A stretch of DNA of 64,000 bases, taken from positions 124,001 through 188,000 of the forward strand of contig NZ_DLHN01000022.1 in the NCBI RefSeq assembly GCF_002483235.1, in the 5' to 3' direction. The notes beneath the pieces are model-generated. The model searched no databases, was not told the origin of the DNA, and saw nothing but the letters and a program-made list of their open reading frames with translations. Origin of the DNA: Pedobacter glucosidilyticus (lineage in GTDB: Bacteria > Bacteroidota > Bacteroidia > Sphingobacteriales > Sphingobacteriaceae). Made by a program: the position numbers and the translations under genes. Shown here piece by piece: positions 1 to 7,916 of the stretch. The number at the start of each line of letters is the position of its first letter. Positions within the stretch are counted from its first letter, which is position 1.

Positions 1-2
1 AA

Positions 3-269
3 AAATTTCCTATAGACCCACAAACTGTAGAAATGGCTCGAGATTTTGGCTTAGACCCAACCGTGTGTGCATTAAATGGTGGTGAAGATTACGAGCTATT
101 ATTTACCATTAAACAAGCAGACTACGACCGCTTAAAACACGATGTTGATATTTCTGTGATAGGTTATATTACAGAAGAAAACGCTGGTAATTACTTAATC
201 ACGAGGTCTGGAAATGCTCACGAATTAAAAGCACAAGGTTGGAACGCTTTTAAATCTACAGAAAGCTAA
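3..269 (+). CDS. thiL: Thiamine-monophosphate kinase, C-terminal part (cut by window start)
   Basis: The frame is open from base 3 to the stop at 267-269, so only the last 88 codons are present. ThiL phosphorylates thiamine monophosphate to thiamine diphosphate in the cytoplasm, the last step of cofactor synthesis. The stretch CALNGGEDYELLFT is the conserved C-terminal ThiL/AIR-synthase-like motif and identifies the family. The stop overlaps the start of the next gene (TAATG), so the two are probably translated together. The true start lies outside the window. Confidence 0.93.
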   Translation, partial: KFPIDPQTVEMARDFGLDPTVCALNGGEDYELLFTIKQADYDRLKHDVDISVIGYITEENAGNYLITRSGNAHELKAQGWNAFKSTES

Positions 270-793
270 TGATGTTTATTAGAAAAGGTTCTTTAGCAGA
301 CAAAGAAGCACTTTTTAATTTATATCTGGATGTTTCTAAAAACCAAAATGGCATTGCCAGAGCACCAGAAGAAATTGATGTAACCTTTATAGATGATGTT
401 TTTAACAATATCATTAAAAAAGAAGGTTTATTATTTTTAGGAGAAGAAAGAACAACAGAAAAAGTTATTGCTGCTATTCATGCTCATAAATATGGCATAG
501 GAATTTTTGATCATGTCTTAACTCATTTAACCATTTTGGTACATCCAGATTATCAACAACAGGGATTAGGGACTGAACTTTTTCAAAAATTTTTGGGTGA
601 GATAGAAAAGCATCGGCCAGATGTTAAAAGGGTAGAGTTAGAATCAAGAGCATCTAACAAAAAAGCCTTAAGAGTTTATCAAAAACTGGGTTTTAAACAT
701 GAGGGTATCTTGTATCAAAAAACAAGAAATATAAATGGTTCTTTTGAGGATAGTTATGTTTTTGCTTGGGAGAATAAAAACTTCTTGTACTAA
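269..793 (+). CDS. GNAT family N-acetyltransferase
   Basis: A 174-residue single-domain GNAT acetyltransferase using acetyl-CoA; the acceptor is unknown. The pyrophosphate-binding motif is visible as QQQGLGTE near residue 93, after the typical beta-strand 4 (LTILVHPDY). Motif B follows as ASNKKALRVYQKLGFKHEG. The start overlaps the thiL stop by one base (TAATG), and a second ATG follows at once. The 3' end overlaps the convergent M16 peptidase gene by 4 bp. The N-terminal half looks like members acting on amino groups of small molecules or proteins, but I cannot name a substrate. Confidence 0.85.
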   Translation: MMFIRKGSLADKEALFNLYLDVSKNQNGIARAPEEIDVTFIDDVFNNIIKKEGLLFLGEERTTEKVIAAIHAHKYGIGIFDHVLTHLTILVHPDYQQQGLGTELFQKFLGEIEKHRPDVKRVELESRASNKKALRVYQKLGFKHEGILYQKTRNINGSFEDSYVFAWENKNFLY

Positions 794-2025
794 TTTTCCT
801 CTTCTGGTTTAAACATTAAGAGGTTTAATAAATCAGGTTTAAAAACTTCATTGGCTATTTCTAAAATTTCTGATGCACTAACAGCATTTAATTTATCAAA
901 TACCTCTTCTAAAGAATCTACCCTATTAAAATCTATTAAACTTTTTGCCATAGATATTAAAACTCCCATACGGTTTTCTTCTCCTAACGCAATCTGACCA
1001 ATAAATTTTTGTTTAGCTTGTTGTAATTGCAGCGTACCTAATTTTTGTTCTCGTAGTTTCTTTAGTTCTTTATGCACCAGTTTTAAAGCTTTATTTGCTT
1101 TTTCCTCATCGGTACCAAAGTAAATAGAAAAGATTCCAGAGTCACTAAAAGCTGTATAATTAGATTCTATGGTATAAGCAATACCATACTTTTCTCTTAT
1201 TTCCAAATTTAACCGAGAACTCATGCCGTTACCACCAATAAGATTATTTAACAGTAATAAACCATGTTTTTTATCATCATGAAAAGAATAAGCATGGCTA
1301 CCTAAAATACAATGTGTTTGGTTAATAGGTTTGGCTATAATAAGCTCTTGTTTAGAGTTAGGAATTGGTTTTAAACGCTGTTTTTCTTTTGTATTTTCTT
1401 GGATGATACCAAAATATTTATCGCATAGAGCCCAAACTTTAGATGTTTTATAATTTCCACTAACAGCAAAAACTATTTCATGCGTATTATAAGTTCTAGC
1501 TATAAAATTTAAAATATCTGTTTTTTTGAAGGCACAAACAGAATCTTTTGTTCCTAAAATGTTTTCCCCTAAAGTATTTCCTTTAAATAATAAGCTTTCA
1601 AAATCATCATTTATAGCCTCTTCGGGCTGATCTTCATAGCTTAATATTTCATCGATAATAACGCCTTTTTCTTTTTCCATTTCTTTTTCTGGAAACGTAG
1701 AGAAAAAGGCAATATCTTGTAATAAGTCTATAGAGCGCTCTAAATGTTCTTTTAAAAAAGATGCATGTAAGCAAGTATATTCTTTAGTTGTATAGGCGTT
1801 TAAATCTGCTCCTACTACTTCTAAACGATTTAAAATCTGATTGGTATTACGTTTTTTGGTTCCTTTAAAGAGTAAATGCTCAATAAAATGAGCTAAACCT
1901 GGTTTACCCTCCTCTTCATCTCTTGCGCCAGCATTAATAATTAAACAACAATGCCCAATAGGCGAAACCGTTGGTTTAAATAATATTCTAATGCCATTTC
2001 TTAATCTGTAAACTTCGTGATCCAT
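790..2025 (-). CDS. M16 family zinc peptidase (insulinase/processing-peptidase type)
   Basis: A 411-residue single-unit M16 metallopeptidase. The inverted zinc motif HxxEH is present as HFIEH at residues 46-50, and the expected downstream glutamate region is at EKGVIIDEILSYE near residue 125. The second half carries the inactive M16_C-type fold with the R/Y pair region (SSRLNLEIREKYGIAYTI). No signal peptide is seen, so it probably acts in the cytoplasm, in peptide turnover. The length is that of one half of a pitrilysin, as in other small bacterial M16B enzymes. It is convergent with the acetyltransferase gene. Confidence 0.92.
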   Translation of the reverse strand: MDHEVYRLRNGIRILFKPTVSPIGHCCLIINAGARDEEEGKPGLAHFIEHLLFKGTKKRNTNQILNRLEVVGADLNAYTTKEYTCLHASFLKEHLERSIDLLQDIAFFSTFPEKEMEKEKGVIIDEILSYEDQPEEAINDDFESLLFKGNTLGENILGTKDSVCAFKKTDILNFIARTYNTHEIVFAVSGNYKTSKVWALCDKYFGIIQENTKEKQRLKPIPNSKQELIIAKPINQTHCILGSHAYSFHDDKKHGLLLLNNLIGGNGMSSRLNLEIREKYGIAYTIESNYTAFSDSGIFSIYFGTDEEKANKALKLVHKELKKLREQKLGTLQLQQAKQKFIGQIALGEENRMGVLISMAKSLIDFNRVDSLEEVFDKLNAVSASEILEIANEVFKPDLLNLLMFKPEEEN

Positions 2026-2075
2026 AAAAGAGCCACAAAGATAATTAATAAATAGAGCAATTGATTTTTAAAATG

Positions 2076-2105
2076 AAACAGCATTTGAATTTTCAAATGC
2101 TGTTT
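2076..2105 (-). terminator. Hairpin downstream of the small lipoprotein gene
   Basis: A near-perfect inverted repeat (AAACAGCATTTGA, 4-nt loop, TCAAATGCTGTTT) lies 7 bp past the lipoprotein stop. On the minus strand it is followed by an interrupted T-rich run, so it is probably a modest intrinsic terminator. Confidence 0.6.
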
Positions 2106-2111
2106 AAATAC

Positions 2112-2300
2112 TTACATAGAGTCTGTAGGATTAGTAGTACCACCACCACTTGGGGCAGTTATGGTAGTATCTGTTCCAGACGGATTAGTAGTACCCGTAG
2201 AATCTGTTGTGTTTGTCGAGTCTTTGGTAGAGCTACATCCTGTAACTATGGCTCCAATTAATGCAAAGCCCATTACCAGTTTTAAAAATTTGCTTTTCAT
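2112..2300 (-). CDS. Small Ser/Thr-rich lipoprotein
   Basis: A 62-residue exported protein of unknown function. Residues 1-21 form a lipoprotein signal peptide with lipobox IVTGC, cleaved before Cys22. The mature part is about 40 residues, almost entirely Thr, Ser, Gly, Pro and Asp (repeated TDST/TNPS/TDTT), with no folded domain. Such tails are common in small Bacteroidota lipoproteins and are probably extended in the periplasm or on the outer membrane. It stands alone with its own terminator. The plus-strand frame that overlaps it has no family resemblance and is a shadow. Confidence 0.75.
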   Translation of the reverse strand: MKSKFLKLVMGFALIGAIVTGCSSTKDSTNTTDSTGTTNPSGTDTTITAPSGGGTTNPTDSM

Positions 2301-2348
2301 ATCTTCATTAATTTAATAGATATGAAAGCTAGGCTAATTTAATGCCAA

Positions 2349-2807
2349 TTATATAAAATGATATAAGAAAACAGCCTCACCACTATAAGCTGGTTTTTTT
2401 TGGTCTTTAACCTCAAGTTCTAATCCAATAGTTGCTTTTGTAACACCACGTAAATTAGCAATATCAACCAATTTAACCACCAACCTTACTTCGCTATTTA
2501 CGGTAACAGCTTGTGCAAAGCGTAATTTTTCTATGCCGTAATTAATCTCCATTTTCAGGTTTTGGATATCAACAATTTGTTTCCATAAATATGGAATCAA
2601 AGATAAAGTAAGGTAACCATGGGCAATGGTGGCCTTAAACGGACTTTCTGTTTTTGCTCTTTCTGTATCAGTATGTATCCATTGATGATCTAAAGTAGCA
2701 TCAGAGAATAAGTTTATTTGCTCTTGGGTGATGGTATGATAATTAGAAAAACCTAGTTCTTTTCCTAAATGAGACGCAAACTCGTCGTGGCTCTTAATTA
2801 CTAACAT
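2349..2807 (-). CDS. MaoC-like (R)-specific enoyl hydratase
   Basis: A 152-residue hotdog-fold hydratase. It hydrates trans-2-enoyl-CoA/ACP or a related thioester. The catalytic hydratase-2 signature is visible as FSDATLDHQWIHTD (Asp and His) and the following motif as IAHGYLTLSLIP. N- and C-terminal parts match the single-domain MaoC family in length. It is monocistronic and divergent from hpt. The family cannot separate fatty-acid from short-chain substrates, so the precise role stays open. Confidence 0.87.
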   Translation of the reverse strand: MLVIKSHDEFASHLGKELGFSNYHTITQEQINLFSDATLDHQWIHTDTERAKTESPFKATIAHGYLTLSLIPYLWKQIVDIQNLKMEINYGIEKLRFAQAVTVNSEVRLVVKLVDIANLRGVTKATIGLELEVKDQKKPAYSGEAVFLYHFI

Positions 2808-2901
2808 GGTATTATATTTTAGATAAATAAAATTTGAATATACAGATTATATAAAATCTAATAAATGAATTATAAAACAATAATAAATGCTTTTTTAAAA
2901 T

Positions 2902-2909
2902 TAAATTTG
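2902..2909 (+). promoter_or_regulatory. -7 box upstream of hpt (TAAATTTG)
   Basis: An exact match to the Bacteroidota -7 element TAnnTTTG, ending 17 bp before the hpt start codon. I do not see a clear TTG at the -33 position. Confidence 0.5.
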
Positions 2910-2926
2910 TTGAAATAAGCCACATC

Positions 2927-3472
2927 ATGAATTTAACCATAGACGATAAAACCTTCGAGCCTTTTATAGATGCTAACATGATAGAAAAACGTGTGCGTTT
3001 AATAGGTATACAAATCAATGTTGATTATGAAGATAAAGTGCCTGTTTTTATTGGAGTTTTAAATGGTAGTTTTTTGTTTATGGCTGATTTGATGAAGGAA
3101 ATCAATATCAGTTGTGAAATGGCTTTTATAAAGGTTTCTTCTTACCATGGCGAAACACAATCTTCTGGCAACATGATAGAAGAGTATCCTTTAAGTATCG
3201 ATATAGAGAATAGAGATATTATTATTGTAGAGGATATAATTGATACCGGAAGAACCTTAAATTATCTGATAGAAAAGTTTAAAACCAAAAATCCTGCAAG
3301 TATTAAAGTTGCCAGTTTACTGTTAAAGCCAGATGCTTTACAAGTTAAAATAAATGAAATTGAATACGTTGGCTTTGAAATAGCTAATGACTTTGTTGTA
3401 GGTTATGGTTTAGATTATAAAGGTCTAGGAAGAAACACGAAAGATATTTATAGGTTATGTGGTGAGTTATAA
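2927..3472 (+). CDS. hpt: Hypoxanthine phosphoribosyltransferase
   Basis: A 181-residue purine-salvage enzyme that converts hypoxanthine (and usually guanine) plus PRPP to IMP/GMP in the cytoplasm. The PRPP-binding loop is seen at residues 98-110 as IIIVEDIIDTGRT, with the two acidic residues and the TGRT phosphate loop intact. The SSYHG flexible-loop motif is at 71-75. Length is typical. The last 6 bp overlap the convergent DUF5615 gene. A TAAATTTG promoter box lies just upstream. Confidence 0.95.
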   Translation: MNLTIDDKTFEPFIDANMIEKRVRLIGIQINVDYEDKVPVFIGVLNGSFLFMADLMKEINISCEMAFIKVSSYHGETQSSGNMIEEYPLSIDIENRDIIIVEDIIDTGRTLNYLIEKFKTKNPASIKVASLLLKPDALQVKINEIEYVGFEIANDFVVGYGLDYKGLGRNTKDIYRLCGEL

Positions 3473-3829
3473 TGGAAGAACTCTAATTCTCATTTTATAA
3501 TCGTCTATAATAATCATTGCGCCTTTCTCTAACCAATTATTATACTCTTTTATAGTAGAAATAACTTTTTCACTTAAATGTTTAACAGTTACATTTTGAG
3601 TCCTAACCTGTATAACGCTTGGTTTTTCAGCTTTATTTAAGGCTAATGCTGTACCAAAATCTAAATCATGTGTAAAGATTATATAATCATGAGCCTTAGC
3701 CCAATTTATTAATTCTACATCTTGAGCATCAAATTTTCCGACATTAGACCAGTGTACAGCGTGTATATTTTTTAAATTGAATTCATGAACCCATTGAGGG
3801 GATAAATTCATATCTATTAAGATTTTCAT
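3467..3829 (-). CDS. DUF5615 PIN-like protein, probable toxin of a toxin-antitoxin pair
   Basis: A 120-residue protein of the DUF5615 family, a reduced PIN-like nuclease fold. The acidic positions expected for metal binding are visible: Asp6 in KILIDMNLSP and the pair in FTHDLDFGTA. The DAQDVELINWA helix is also typical. The start ATG overlaps the stop of the upstream DUF433 gene (ATGA), so the two are translationally coupled, antitoxin-like gene first. The family is predicted to be an RNA-targeting toxin by genomic pairing; activity is not proven here. Confidence 0.85.
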   Translation of the reverse strand: MKILIDMNLSPQWVHEFNLKNIHAVHWSNVGKFDAQDVELINWAKAHDYIIFTHDLDFGTALALNKAEKPSVIQVRTQNVTVKHLSEKVISTIKEYNNWLEKGAMIIIDDYKMRIRVLPL

Positions 3830-4056
3830 GCAGTAGCAAGAGGAGCTTCAAATTCTTCAGAACGCCATGCCGCATAAGCAAGAGCTTCTTTTAAATCTTC
3901 TTCAACCAAGTAAGGATACATCTCTAAAACATCTTTAAAAGAAAGTCCAGATGCTAAAAGACCGATGAGTGTACCTACAGTAACCCTTAAACCTTTAATA
4001 CAGGGCTTTCCGCCCATAACGTTAGGATCTAAAACTATTCTTGTTAAATTTTTCAT
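3826..4056 (-). CDS. DUF433 protein, probable antitoxin partner
   Basis: A 76-residue DUF433 protein with a winged/helix-turn-helix-like fold known from VapB-like antitoxins. The family signature is clear: DPNVMGGKPCIKGLRVTVGTLIGLLASG followed by the YPYLVEEDLKEALAYAAWR helix (I list only the key blocks: GGKPCI, GLRVTV, YPYLVEEDL). It precedes and overlaps the DUF5615 gene, the standard order for this predicted module. It probably represses its own promoter. Confidence 0.85.
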   Translation of the reverse strand: MKNLTRIVLDPNVMGGKPCIKGLRVTVGTLIGLLASGLSFKDVLEMYPYLVEEDLKEALAYAAWRSEEFEAPLATA

Positions 4057-4208
4057 TTGTTTAGAATTTCATAAGTAAATATACGAAATATAAAATTGCT
4101 CAAAAACCTTCTTAAACTCTTATATTTTCACTTTAGAGGCTGTAATAAAGTAAACACTTTAATAAGATTTTTTATCTTCGTGTCCTACATTAAAATAAAT
4201 CAAAGAAA

Positions 4209-5957
4209 ATGCATAGAACTCATACGTGTGGCGAATTAACAATTGCCAATTTGGGAACTCAAGTTGTGTTAAGTGGTTGGGTGCAAAAATCCAGAGACTT
4301 AGGAGGCATGACTTTTATTGATGTTAGAGACAGATACGGTATTACCCAATTGGTTTTTAATGCTGATGATAATGCTGAAATGAGAGCTAAAGCCCGCGAG
4401 TTGGGGAGAGAATTTGTGATAAAAGTTAGCGGTACTGTTATAGAGAGAACTAATAAAAACCCTAAAATAGCTACCGGAGATATTGAAATTAAAGTTTCTG
4501 AATTAGAAATTTTAAACGCTGCAAAGCTCCCTCCTTTTATGATTGAGGATGAGACAGACGGTGGAGATGAGTTAAGAATGAAATATCGTTACCTGGATTT
4601 AAGAAGAAATCCAGTACGTAATAACCTAGTGTTGCGCCATAAAATGGCTCAAGAAATTAGAAGATATTTAGATGCCCAAAACTTTTTAGAAGTAGAAACA
4701 CCTGTTTTAATTAAATCTACTCCAGAAGGCGCCAGAGATTTTGTGGTACCAAGTCGTATGAATCCGGGTGAGTTTTATGCTTTACCACAATCTCCACAAA
4801 CCTTTAAGCAATTGTTAATGGTTTCTGGTTTTGATAGGTATTTCCAAATTGTAAAATGTTTTAGAGACGAGGATTTAAGAGCAGATAGACAGCCAGAGTT
4901 TACTCAAATAGACTGTGAAATGGCTTTTATCGAGCAAGAAGATATCCTAAACCTGTTTGAAGGTTTGGTACGCCACATGTTTAAAAACGTAAAAAATCTA
5001 GATATTCAAGATTTCCCAAGAATGTCTTATGATGATGCTATGCGTTTATACGGTTCTGATAAACCAGATACCCGCTTTGGGATGCAATTTGTTGAAGCTA
5101 CAGATTTTGTAAAAGGAAAGAGTTTCCCTGTTTTTGACAATGCAGGTTTAGTTGTAGGTATCAATGCAAAAGGTTGCGCTTCTTATACGCGTAAACAAAT
5201 AGATGAATTAACAGACTTTGTTAAACGCCCTCAAATTGGAGCAACAGGCTTAATTTACATGCGCCATAACGAGGATGGTACCTTAAAATCATCTGTAGAT
5301 AAATTCTTTAACGAAGAAGAATTAAAAAAATGGGCAGCAGCATTTGCTACAGAGCCTGGCGATTTAGTATTAATTCTGGCAGGAGAAAACCCTGATAAAG
5401 TACGTAAACAGTTAAACGAATTACGTTTAGAGATGGGTAACCGCTTAGGTTTAAGAGATAAAAATAAATTTGCACCACTTTGGGTATTAGATTTTCCTTT
5501 ATTAGAGTGGGACGAAGAAACAGAGCGTTACCACGCTATGCACCATCCTTTTACATCGCCTAAACCAGATGATATATCTAAACTAGATACAGACCCAGCC
5601 GCTGTTAGAGCCAATGCTTACGATTTAGTTATCAACGGTACCGAAATTGGTGGTGGTTCTATCCGTATACATGATAGAGCGTTACAATCTTTAATGTTTA
5701 AGCATTTAGGATTTAGCTCAGAAGAAGCTCAAAAACAATTTGGTTTCTTGATGGAAGCTTTTGAATATGGCGCACCTCCGCATGGTGGTATTGCTTTCGG
5801 TTTTGATAGGTTGGTGTCTATATTTGCAGGCTTAGATACCATTCGTGATGTTATTGCATTCCCTAAAAATAATTCTGGAAGAGATGTTATGATAGACTCC
5901 CCTTCTACCATAGATGATAAACAAAAGGTAGAGTTGCACATCAAAACAACGGTATAA
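4209..5957 (+). CDS. aspS: Aspartate-tRNA ligase
   Basis: A 582-residue bacterial-type class II aminoacyl-tRNA synthetase that charges tRNA-Asp. Residues 1-105 form the OB anticodon-binding domain. Motif 2 is seen near residue 217 (FRDEDLRADRQPEF) with the aspartate-recognition QSPQ just before. The GAD insertion lies about 290-400, and motif 3 near 527 (GGIAFGFDRL). The presence of GAD marks the bacterial, not archaeal, form. The gene is monocistronic with a strong terminator. A weak -7-like box (TATCTTCG) lies about 30 bp upstream. Confidence 0.97.
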   Translation: MHRTHTCGELTIANLGTQVVLSGWVQKSRDLGGMTFIDVRDRYGITQLVFNADDNAEMRAKARELGREFVIKVSGTVIERTNKNPKIATGDIEIKVSELEILNAAKLPPFMIEDETDGGDELRMKYRYLDLRRNPVRNNLVLRHKMAQEIRRYLDAQNFLEVETPVLIKSTPEGARDFVVPSRMNPGEFYALPQSPQTFKQLLMVSGFDRYFQIVKCFRDEDLRADRQPEFTQIDCEMAFIEQEDILNLFEGLVRHMFKNVKNLDIQDFPRMSYDDAMRLYGSDKPDTRFGMQFVEATDFVKGKSFPVFDNAGLVVGINAKGCASYTRKQIDELTDFVKRPQIGATGLIYMRHNEDGTLKSSVDKFFNEEELKKWAAAFATEPGDLVLILAGENPDKVRKQLNELRLEMGNRLGLRDKNKFAPLWVLDFPLLEWDEETERYHAMHHPFTSPKPDDISKLDTDPAAVRANAYDLVINGTEIGGGSIRIHDRALQSLMFKHLGFSSEEAQKQFGFLMEAFEYGAPPHGGIAFGFDRLVSIFAGLDTIRDVIAFPKNNSGRDVMIDSPSTIDDKQKVELHIKTTV

Positions 5958-5960
5958 CAT

Positions 5961-5992
5961 AAAAAAGGAGAACTAAACAGTTCTCCTTTTTC
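5961..5992. terminator. Bidirectional terminator between aspS and the DUF4407 gene
   Basis: AAAAAGGAGAAC, a 6-nt loop, then GTTCTCCTTTTT. The A-tract and T-tract on either side let it end both converging transcripts. Confidence 0.85.
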
Positions 5993-5994
5993 TT

Positions 5995-7107
5995 TTAGCT
6001 ATTATCTTCTAAATCCTTCTTCACTCTCCGTTCTATCAAAATTTTCTTTTTGCCTATTTCGGCATTGTTTAAAGTATCCAAAGTATTATCGGTTACCATA
6101 ATTTCGTGGTCTTTTTCCTTTTCGCTGTTGTGTATGGCTACGCTTTCTATATTTTGTAGGGCAACATCGTAAGGACCTTTATCAGACATTAATTTCACAA
6201 AAACAGGTAAACATTCTAGTAAGATGAATAAAAAAGAGATAAAAGATATGGCCAAATAAGTATCTACATCTCTGCTACCATCGGGGTTAAAAGAAAGCTG
6301 TCCAAGAGCATAATTTCTATCCGCAAAGCCAGCAACATTAGCCAAGCTATCCAGTTGTTTCTCGTTAAAAAGTAGCGTACTATTTAAGCCCTCCATTTCT
6401 TTACGCCGGTTAATGATATCATCTATACGTTGTATATCATTTCTTACTTGTATCAAACGAGCTTCTTTTTGATCTATAATAGCCTGCTTTTGCTTGGCAT
6501 AAGTACCAAAGCCTGTTACACCACTGGTTTGATTGGTTTTATCGCCAAAAACCTCTTGATTCAAAATATATCTAGAACGATTGATATCTTTCTCTAAAGA
6601 ATCTTTCTCTGATTTTAGCTCTTCAAACTTCGCAAGCTCAATACTATATTTATCAGAGAAGGCTCTGTTTAAAGTATCAATTTTAGAGCGTTGCCCATTT
6701 AAATAACTGGTTTTAAGTTTTTGTCTAATTTCTTTATCAAAAATTTTTAGCTCCAAAGGTCTAGATATCACAATACCAATCATGATAGCTAATAATATCC
6801 TGGGTAAAGCCTGCAAGATTTGTTGGTTAGCATCTCCGGTTTTTTTGATACTGGCTACTATATAGCGGTCCATATTAAAAATAGCTAAGCCCCAAATAAT
6901 ACCAAACAGCATCGCAAATAAAACGGCGGCACTACTTCCAGAAAACACAAAATACATAGCGTAACCACCAGATAAACAAGCAAATAAAGCAGTAAAGAAA
7001 ATAGTAGCTCCTATGCCAACGTATTTATTATGTTCTGTAGGATATTTTTTAAGTGTTTCTATGTGTGCGCCAGAGCAAAACCAAAAGAAATCGGTTATTT
7101 TTTTCAT
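5995..7107 (-). CDS. DUF4407 integral membrane protein
   Basis: A 370-residue membrane protein of unknown function. Predicted membrane segments lie near residues 30-52, 60-78, 100-117 and 283-303, with a long charged coiled-coil (about 120-265) between the third and fourth. Such a layout, with a large helical loop, fits a membrane sensor or scaffold. The family is named DUF4407; no catalytic motif is visible. Upstream, at 7180-7209, lies an ECF-type promoter identical in form to those of the sigma gene at 10.58 kb, so it is probably part of that sigma regulon. Confidence 0.82.
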   Translation of the reverse strand: MKKITDFFWFCSGAHIETLKKYPTEHNKYVGIGATIFFTALFACLSGGYAMYFVFSGSSAAVLFAMLFGIIWGLAIFNMDRYIVASIKKTGDANQQILQALPRILLAIMIGIVISRPLELKIFDKEIRQKLKTSYLNGQRSKIDTLNRAFSDKYSIELAKFEELKSEKDSLEKDINRSRYILNQEVFGDKTNQTSGVTGFGTYAKQKQAIIDQKEARLIQVRNDIQRIDDIINRRKEMEGLNSTLLFNEKQLDSLANVAGFADRNYALGQLSFNPDGSRDVDTYLAISFISFLFILLECLPVFVKLMSDKGPYDVALQNIESVAIHNSEKEKDHEIMVTDNTLDTLNNAEIGKKKILIERRVKKDLEDNS

Positions 7108-7179
7108 CTTATAATTATCAATAAATCGTTTTCTCTTATAGCAAAATTTATGCTCAAAATAAACAAGCTATAACGCATA

Positions 7180-7209
7180 TAAGACATGTTTAGGTATAAG
7201 CATGTTACA
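7180..7209 (-). promoter_or_regulatory. ECF-type promoter of the DUF4407 gene
   Basis: On the minus strand: TGTAACA, 17 nt, GTCTTA. Same two boxes and same spacing as the sites at 10456-10485, 10540-10569 and 27871-27900. The -10 box lies 72 bp before the DUF4407 start codon. Confidence 0.75.
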
Positions 7210-7269
7210 ACATAAAAGTTTATAAAGGGTAAACTTTTATTATTAAGTTTTAAAACCTGCTATTTTTAC

Positions 7270-7277
7270 TATTTTTG
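7270..7277 (+). promoter_or_regulatory. -7 box of the rhodanese gene (TATTTTTG)
   Basis: Exact TAnnTTTG match 21 bp before the chosen ATG at 7299. Its position argues against the upstream TTG at 7275 being the start. Confidence 0.5.
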
Positions 7278-7298
7278 ATAAGCATAAAGTATTTTATT

Positions 7299-7613
7299 AT
7301 GAACGAAATAACCGTAGCAGAGCTAAAAAAATGGAGAGATGAAGGTAAAGAATTTCAATTGATTGATGTTCGCGAGCCTTTTGAATATGAAATGTCTAAT
7401 ATCGAGGGAGAAAATATTCCGCTAGCCAGCGTTGTGTTAGAGGCCGATAAAATATCAAAAGATATTCCTGTAATTATGCAATGCCGTAGTGGTGCCAGAA
7501 GTGCTGCTGCTTTAAACCAATTGCAAAACTTAGGTTATACCAATCTTTACAATTTAAAAGGCGGTATTTTAGCTTGGGCTGCAGAAATTGAACCTGGCAT
7601 GAAAGTATATTAA
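7299..7613 (+). CDS. Rhodanese-like domain protein
   Basis: A single rhodanese domain of 104 residues in the cytoplasm, probably a sulfurtransferase or sulfur carrier. The active-site loop CRSGAR carries the catalytic Cys and the expected Arg. The CH2A-type start (LIDVREPFEYEMSNI) and the C-terminal GGILAW motif are typical. I chose ATG 7299 because a TTG at 7275 would sit on the -7 promoter box. It is followed after 2 bp by a small membrane protein gene and shares its terminator. Confidence 0.9.
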   Translation: MNEITVAELKKWRDEGKEFQLIDVREPFEYEMSNIEGENIPLASVVLEADKISKDIPVIMQCRSGARSAAALNQLQNLGYTNLYNLKGGILAWAAEIEPGMKVY

Positions 7614-7615
7614 TC

Positions 7616-7846
7616 ATGTTTAAAAAGGTATTATTCAACGTTATTTTAAACTTAATCATTATTTGCTCTGCCATTGGAGCTGTAATGGCTTTTAAGGCTG
7701 GTAATTATTTCTTGCCCTTACTTTTAATAGCGGCATTTGGCCTAAGCTTATATTATAAAATTAAGTTGATGAAACAGGTACGAGAAGAAATGAAACTAAA
7801 GGCAGAAGAAAAGCTTAAAAATAAAAACCCTAAAAAGCGCTCTTAA
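7616..7846 (+). CDS. Small two-helix membrane protein
   Basis: A 76-residue protein with two hydrophobic segments (about 6-25 and 31-47) and a highly basic, lysine-rich C-terminal tail that should lie in the cytoplasm. I recognise a resemblance to the DUF6358-type small proteins of Sphingobacteriaceae, but this is uncertain. It starts 2 bp after the rhodanese gene and ends inside the terminator stem, so the two form an operon. No function can be given. Confidence 0.65.
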   Translation: MFKKVLFNVILNLIIICSAIGAVMAFKAGNYFLPLLLIAAFGLSLYYKIKLMKQVREEMKLKAEEKLKNKNPKKRS

Positions 7847-7857
7847 GGCGCTTTTTT
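7833..7857 (+). terminator. Terminator of the rhodanese operon
   Basis: AAAAGCGC, 7-nt loop, GCGCTTTT, then T-rich. The stop codon of the small membrane protein is in the loop. Confidence 0.8.
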
Positions 7858-7916
7858 CATAACAAATCTTTTTATTAAATAAGAGAACCAATTTTAAGGC
7901 GTTTTTGTAATTTGGT

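Noticed and set aside
2061..2261. 66-residue plus-strand frame opposite the small lipoprotein
   Set aside because: The minus-strand frame has a clear lipoprotein signal; this is its shadow and crosses the terminator hairpin.
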